The notes under the pieces: generated by a model
The model's input: only the letters and a program-made list of their open reading frames with translations
Database searches by the model: none
Told to the model about the DNA's origin: nothing
In this document: in pieces, positions 7,581-10,748 of the stretch
Position numbering within the stretch: the first letter of the stretch is position 1
Layout: each line of letters begins with the position of its first letter
NCBI GenBank assembly: GCA_021805275.1
Contig: JAJZFQ010000311.1
Span: forward strand, 1 to 10,748
Reading direction: 5' to 3'
Source: Pseudomonadota bacterium
Lineage (GTDB): Bacteria > Pseudomonadota > Gammaproteobacteria > Steroidobacterales > Steroidobacteraceae
Length of the DNA stretch: 10,748 bases
Program-made: the position numbers and the translations under genes

Positions 7581-8596
7581 AGCCGTTCGCATGGCACCAG
7601 GCGCGATCCTCCGCGGAGGCGGCATCGTCCGCATCGGCAACCTGCGCCGAGACGATGACACGGATGGATGACGTGCCCCACGGCGCGCTCGTCATGGCCG
7701 GCGGCATCGACCTGCTCGATCTGATGAAGGCAGAAGTGCTCGCGCCGGCGCAGCTGATCAGCGTGGGCGACCTCGCGGACCTGCAGTCGATCGCCGAGAT
7801 CCAGGGCGGCGCGCGAGTAGGCGCGGCGATCACGCTCGCCGCCCTCGCCGCCCATCCGCTGATTCGCCCGCGCTACCCAGCACTCGCGGCCGCCGCGGCC
7901 GGTTCCGCCAGCGCGCAGATCCGCAACGTCGCGACGCTCGGCGGCAACCTCTTGCAACGGCCGCGCTGCTGGTATTTTCGATCGCGGCAGCAACGCTGCC
8001 TGCGCCGCGGCGGCGTACACTGCTTCGCGCACGACGGTGAGAATCGCTACCACGCGATCTTCGACAACCAGCGCTGCGCGATCGTGCACCCCTCGTCACT
8101 GGCGGCCGTTCTGGTCGCTCTCGGCGCCGCCGTCGAACTGATCGATGCCGCGGGCGGCACTCGCCGCCTGCCGCTCGAGTCGTTTCTGACACCGCCGGTA
8201 GACGACGTCACCCGAGAAAATGCTCTGCAATCCAAAGAAGTCCTCGTCGCCGTGCACCTTCCGGCGATCTGCGAAGGCTTGCGCATGGCCTATTCGAGGC
8301 GCGGCGAGAAGGACTCGTTCGACTGGCCACTCGCCGAAGTCGCGGTCGTGCTCGAGCTGGAGACCGACGGATGCTGCCACCGTGCAGCAATAATCCTCGG
8401 CGCGGCGGCCCCCGCGCCGCATCGCTCTGTCGCCGCCGAACGGTGCCTCATCGGTGCGGTGATCGACGATCAACACGCGCGCGCCGCCGCGTCTGCCGCG
8501 ATCGCGCGGGCAACACCACTCTGCGACAACGCCTACAAGCTACCCCTGTTCGCGGCTCTTGTGCACCGCACGATCGTGGCCGCCGCTCGCGGCTGA
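7577..8596 (+). CDS. FAD-binding subunit with a four-cysteine (probable [4Fe-4S]) insert
   Basis: This 339-residue CoxM/PaoB-type flavoprotein subunit of the molybdenum hydroxylase exchanges electrons with an external acceptor or donor. The FAD domain occupies about 5-210, with the first FAD motif at MAGGIDLLDLM (40-50) and the second at VATLGGNLLQR (118-128). The C-terminal CO-dehydrogenase flavoprotein domain spans about 225-335 (YSRRGEKDSFDWPLAEVAVVLELE). Right after the second FAD motif comes an insert with Cys131, Cys141, Cys149 and Cys167 (C-x9-C-x7-C-x17-C, in RCWYFR, RCLRRGGVHC and NQRCAIVHP). This is the position of the extra [4Fe-4S] cluster in PaoB and HcrB; most CoxM-type subunits lack it. 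The motif I Thr of AGGTDL is Ile44 here, which could alter flavin contacts. The ATG overlaps the stop of the catalytic subunit (ATGA), so translation is probably coupled. No further operon gene is apparent downstream. Confidence 0.92.
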   Translation: MKPFAWHQARSSAEAASSASATCAETMTRMDDVPHGALVMAGGIDLLDLMKAEVLAPAQLISVGDLADLQSIAEIQGGARVGAAITLAALAAHPLIRPRYPALAAAAAGSASAQIRNVATLGGNLLQRPRCWYFRSRQQRCLRRGGVHCFAHDGENRYHAIFDNQRCAIVHPSSLAAVLVALGAAVELIDAAGGTRRLPLESFLTPPVDDVTRENALQSKEVLVAVHLPAICEGLRMAYSRRGEKDSFDWPLAEVAVVLELETDGCCHRAAIILGAAAPAPHRSVAAERCLIGAVIDDQHARAAASAAIARATPLCDNAYKLPLFAALVHRTIVAAARG

Positions 8597-8803
8597 CACG
8601 CGACGCGGCCTGTTTAAGATGGGGAGGAAGCGCCCGAATATGCCCCCTCCCCGATCCGTACCGCTCAGGCCGAGAGAACGTCAGCCGCCAGATCCCAGAG
8701 CCGCCCTTCCATCGACCCCAAATCTCCTGCCGTATCCGATAGTGGTTTACCTCGACGCCTCCAACTGATATCCATGAGTTAATCCGAGCAGGGAGACGCC
8801 GCG
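8597..8803. other. Intergenic region after the molybdenum-hydroxylase operon
   Basis: No gene is seen. GGGGAGG at 8621-8627 is complementary to CCTCCCC at 8646-8652 across an 18-nt loop, a possible 7-bp stem 25 nt after the operon stop; no T-tract follows, so it is at best a weak terminator. The promoter of the next gene should lie here but is not recognisable. Confidence 0.35.
8791..8795 (+). promoter_or_regulatory. Ribosome binding site of the exported small protein
   Basis: GGGAG lies 8 nt before the ATG at 8804 and supports that start. Confidence 0.5.
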
Positions 8804-9313
8804 ATGAATATCGCGATAATTGCGCGATGGAGCCTGCTGATCGGCCTGATCGGCAGCGCAGCGTTCGTCACCGTCCGTGCAACTACCACAACCGATGTCT
8901 ACGCGCCGCTGCGACTGTACGAGGGCGCCTGGCAAGTCACGCAGACCACGCCCGCCCCCAAGAAGCCCGATCAGCTAATCAACGACTGCGCGAAAATCGG
9001 ACGCTCCTTCGCCTGCCAGCAGGCCGTAAACGGCAAGCCCGGCCCGCTGGTAGTGTTCATTCCAGACTTCCCGCCCGGCCACTATCACACTCAGATCGTG
9101 CTGCCCGGCGGCGCCGCGCTCGGACCGCCCGGCACTCTTACCAGCGCCGGCGAGCACTGGACCTATCTCGGCACACCCGATGCCAAGGGCGTGCGCTACC
9201 GTACAATCAACGTCTTCAGCGGTCGCGACCGCATCCATTTCGTAACCGCGCGTTCCCCTGACGGCAAGACCTGGACGGTGACGATGGCGGGGAATGAGAT
9301 GCGTGAGCAGTGA
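8804..9313 (+). CDS. Small exported or membrane-anchored protein of unknown function
   Basis: I do not recognise a named family. The 169-residue product begins MNIAIIARWS followed by a hydrophobic core (LLIGLIGSAAFVTV, 11-24) and ends this region with RATTTT. This reads as a Sec signal peptide (cleavage near residue 26) or a single N-terminal anchor, putting the rest in the periplasm. The mature part looks beta-rich: LRLYEGAWQVTQTT (37-49), PLVVFIPDF (81-89), HYHTQIVLPGG (93-103), EHWTYLG (117-123), VRYRTINVFSGRDRIHFVTARS (split strands, 130-151) and KTWTVTMAGNE (155-165). Two cysteines, Cys62 and Cys71, are close enough for a disulfide. The pattern of a quantity-like GAWQV opening, a Cys pair, and repeated strands recalls small lipocalin-like hypothetical proteins, but this is only an impression. 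It has its own ribosome site and a 207-nt gap upstream, so it is probably not part of the molybdenum operon. Confidence 0.75.
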   Translation: MNIAIIARWSLLIGLIGSAAFVTVRATTTTDVYAPLRLYEGAWQVTQTTPAPKKPDQLINDCAKIGRSFACQQAVNGKPGPLVVFIPDFPPGHYHTQIVLPGGAALGPPGTLTSAGEHWTYLGTPDAKGVRYRTINVFSGRDRIHFVTARSPDGKTWTVTMAGNEMREQ

Positions 9314-9784
9314 TGACCACGATGCGAAAACATCGACATGCTGCAGACCGGCGTCGAAAGACCGCTCCCGGCTCAGGGGACTAAACCGCTCGCGCGGTAG
9401 GGGCGGCTTCGATCGGGGGAAGTGCCGGATGTTAGCTTTTTGGCTTTGTTCCGTAAGTTGAGGAGGGAGGCAGCGTGTCCCGATTTGAAAGCGAGACATC
9501 CGACCGCGTGCCCTTTTGGCTCAGGCGCATACAGTTATTTTCCCCTGTTCAATGTTACGGTAGTTGCGGCAGTTCACCTGGGTTCACCCGACCACCGGGC
9601 CTGGCCCCTCATCCGCCTGTAGCTGGCAGATTCCGGAATCGTCCTCGCGGATCGATGCCGCCGCTCGCGCAGGGGTACGTTGTCGGGGCGCTTTAGACGG
9701 CTCCTTGCGGATGCCCGCCATAGCCCGTAGGCCACTGATGACTGAACATCAGGTCGGCTCCACCTCCGTTCGGGGCAGGCGGGC

Positions 9785-9799
9785 CGACGATCATCGTCG
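9785..9799. repeat. 15-nt palindrome CGACGAT-C-ATCGTCG
   Basis: Perfect inverted repeat with a single central base, in a gene-free stretch. It could be a protein-binding site or a chance palindrome; nothing nearby decides between these. Confidence 0.3.
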
Positions 9800-9885
9800 T
9801 GGCTTTGCGCCACTAAAGAAAGCACCTCCTTAGCAACTCTCGTCGCACCTCAATCTCATTGACGCGTTCCGCCGTCCATGAGAAG

Positions 9886-9901
9886 CTTCGATAGTTCGAA
9901 G
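9886..9901. repeat. 16-nt hairpin CTTCGA-TAGT-TCGAAG
   Basis: A 6-bp perfect stem with a 4-nt loop in the gene-free stretch. No adjacent T-run, so not a convincing terminator. Confidence 0.25.
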
Positions 9902-10258
9902 ATGGGCCGGCTTGCTTGAAGAGGCATTAGCCGTTGAGACGTTCGGTCCCTCAAGGTGGTAGGCGCCGAAGCCGGGAGAGATGACTCACGACGCCGCCAG
10001 CGATCCGCCGCATTACCTCGCACCGAAGTGACGCACAGGTCGTGTAGCGTGAGCCATGCCCTTGATTCTTTGACATAAGTCTCCGCCAAGTGGCTGTCCG
10101 TCAGGGTTACTGGCCGCGCAAGGACGCCGCCGTGCGCTGTCGATTTCGACACGCCTTCGGGACCCTTAGCTGTTAGTATTTTGGACGATGTCACGGTCGC
10201 TGGTCATTGCATTGCGTGCCGCCGAGAGATCGGGCAACGACGCTCGGTGCACGGTTTT

Positions 10259-10748
10259 GTGAGTTCAGACGGCGATGTCACCTTGTTGCTGCGGCGCTGG
10301 AGTGATGGTGACGCGGCCGCCCTCGACCCGCTTTTCAGTCTCGTCTATCCGCGTCTGCGGCAGATCGCCGGAGCGCTATTCCGCGGCGAGTCGGCCGCCA
10401 ATCTGCTGCAGCCCACCGGCGTCGTCAACGAATTGTTCCTCAAGCTCGCGGAGCAGCGGCGACTGCAGTTCACCGATCGCGAGCATTTCTTCAGTCTGGG
10501 GTCGCTGCTGATGCGTCGCATCCTCGTCGATGCCGCCCGCGCCGAGCGCCGTGACAAACGTGACGGCGGCATTCGCATTCCACTCGATCTGGATCTCCTC
10601 GGCACGACCGTCGGCCCGTCTGCGGACGTGCTGGATATCGACCGGGCGCTGGAAGAGCTCGAACTCATCGACGCGCGCAAGACCCGCATTGTGGAACTGC
10701 GGCTCTTCCTCGGCGCGACTGCGGAGGAGACTGCGGATCTGCTCAAGA
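10259..10748 (+). CDS. ECF-type RNA polymerase sigma factor, Sigma70_ECF/TIGR02999 group (3' end outside window)
   Basis: The visible 163 codons encode a cytoplasmic sigma factor that directs RNA polymerase to a special promoter set. Region 2 spans about 5-100: TLLLRRWSDGDAAALDPLF, YPRLRQIA, then LLQPTGVVNELFLKL (49-63), FTDREHFF (71-78) and LLMRRILVDAARAERRDKR (83-101). The linker then contains IPLDLDLL, and region 4 begins at about 127 with DIDRALEELELIDARK, VELRLFLGATAEETADLLK at the window edge. The LLQPTxxVxExFLKL and RRxLxDxAR signatures are characteristic of the Sigma70_ECF group found in Planctomycetes, Acidobacteria and Xanthomonas-like proteobacteria. Genes of this group often sit next to a Ser/Thr protein kinase that controls them, so one may follow outside the window (inference). 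A GTG at 10259 (MSSDGDVTLLL) is the likely start; a GTG at 10247 in the same frame is possible, and neither has a strong ribosome site. Confidence 0.88.
   Translation, partial: MSSDGDVTLLLRRWSDGDAAALDPLFSLVYPRLRQIAGALFRGESAANLLQPTGVVNELFLKLAEQRRLQFTDREHFFSLGSLLMRRILVDAARAERRDKRDGGIRIPLDLDLLGTTVGPSADVLDIDRALEELELIDARKTRIVELRLFLGATAEETADLLK

Larger units (their letters stand above)
9314..10258. other. 945-nt gap without a credible gene, upstream of the ECF sigma factor
   Basis: The base composition looks less GC-rich than the flanking genes, and open frames on both strands give low-quality products. The largest, a GTG-started minus-strand frame at 9856-10194, has no recognisable domain. Short palindromes occur at 9785-9799 and 9886-9901, and a CGATG/CATCG stem with an AAAA-containing loop (about 9321-9336) lies shortly after the preceding stop. 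The sigma-factor promoter should lie in the last few hundred bases. No tRNA or transposase remnant could be identified. Confidence 0.45.

Noticed and set aside
7481..8089. Minus-strand open frame of 202 codons inside the FAD subunit gene
   Set aside because: Antisense shadow of a gene with clear motifs.
10070..10075. Perfect -35-like hexamer TTGACA upstream of the sigma-factor gene
   Set aside because: No acceptable -10 hexamer at 16-18 nt downstream, so a promoter call is not supported.
9856..10194. Minus-strand GTG-started open frame of 112 codons
   Set aside because: No recognisable domain, no ribosome site, composition not like the neighbouring genes.

Overview
This GC-rich window looks like the chromosome of a free-living proteobacterium. 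A gammaproteobacterial lineage related to Steroidobacter or Xanthomonadales is my best guess, with low confidence. The grounds are strong G/C preference at third codon positions, genes packed with ATGA overlaps, a PaoABC-like molybdenum hydroxylase operon and a Sigma70_ECF-type sigma factor. No rRNA, tRNA, CRISPR array, intact transposase or phage gene is recognisable.

Layout. (1) 2-1358, plus strand: the 3' end of an unidentified gene overlaps a phosphate acetyl/butyryltransferase gene by 8 nt. No acetate kinase lies downstream. (2) 1359-1703: a gap with a small palindrome, then a short DsrE-like gene (1704-2081). (3) 2213-3418, minus strand: a 12-helix MFS transporter, convergent with the DsrE-like gene. 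(4) 3419-4731: more than 1.3 kb without a convincing intact gene. Its minus strand carries broken reading frames that read like a decayed solute-binding-protein gene. The part next to the following operon carries two perfect hairpins.

(5) 4732-8596, plus strand: the centrepiece, a three-gene operon for a molybdenum hydroxylase of the xanthine dehydrogenase family. It encodes a [2Fe-2S] subunit, a molybdopterin (Moco) subunit and an FAD subunit, joined by two 4-nt ATGA overlaps. The FAD subunit carries a four-cysteine insert expected to hold an extra [4Fe-4S] cluster, as in E. coli PaoB and the HcrB subunit of 4-hydroxybenzoyl-CoA reductase. Electrons would pass between substrate at Mo, the iron-sulfur clusters and FAD. 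No Tat signal is visible, so a cytoplasmic enzyme is likely. The substrate cannot be read from sequence, and no XdhC- or MobA-like maturation gene is present here.

(6) 8804-9313: a small exported or membrane-anchored protein of unknown function. (7) 9314-10258: a 945-nt stretch without a credible gene, holding a few short palindromes. (8) 10259 to the window end: the first 163 codons of an ECF-type sigma factor of the Sigma70_ECF (TIGR02999-like) group.

I found no clearly new system. The points most worth following up are the molybdenum hydroxylase with its four-cysteine FAD subunit and variant active-site motifs, the hairpin-bearing leader in front of it, the decayed minus-strand gene beside it, and the unassigned secreted protein.
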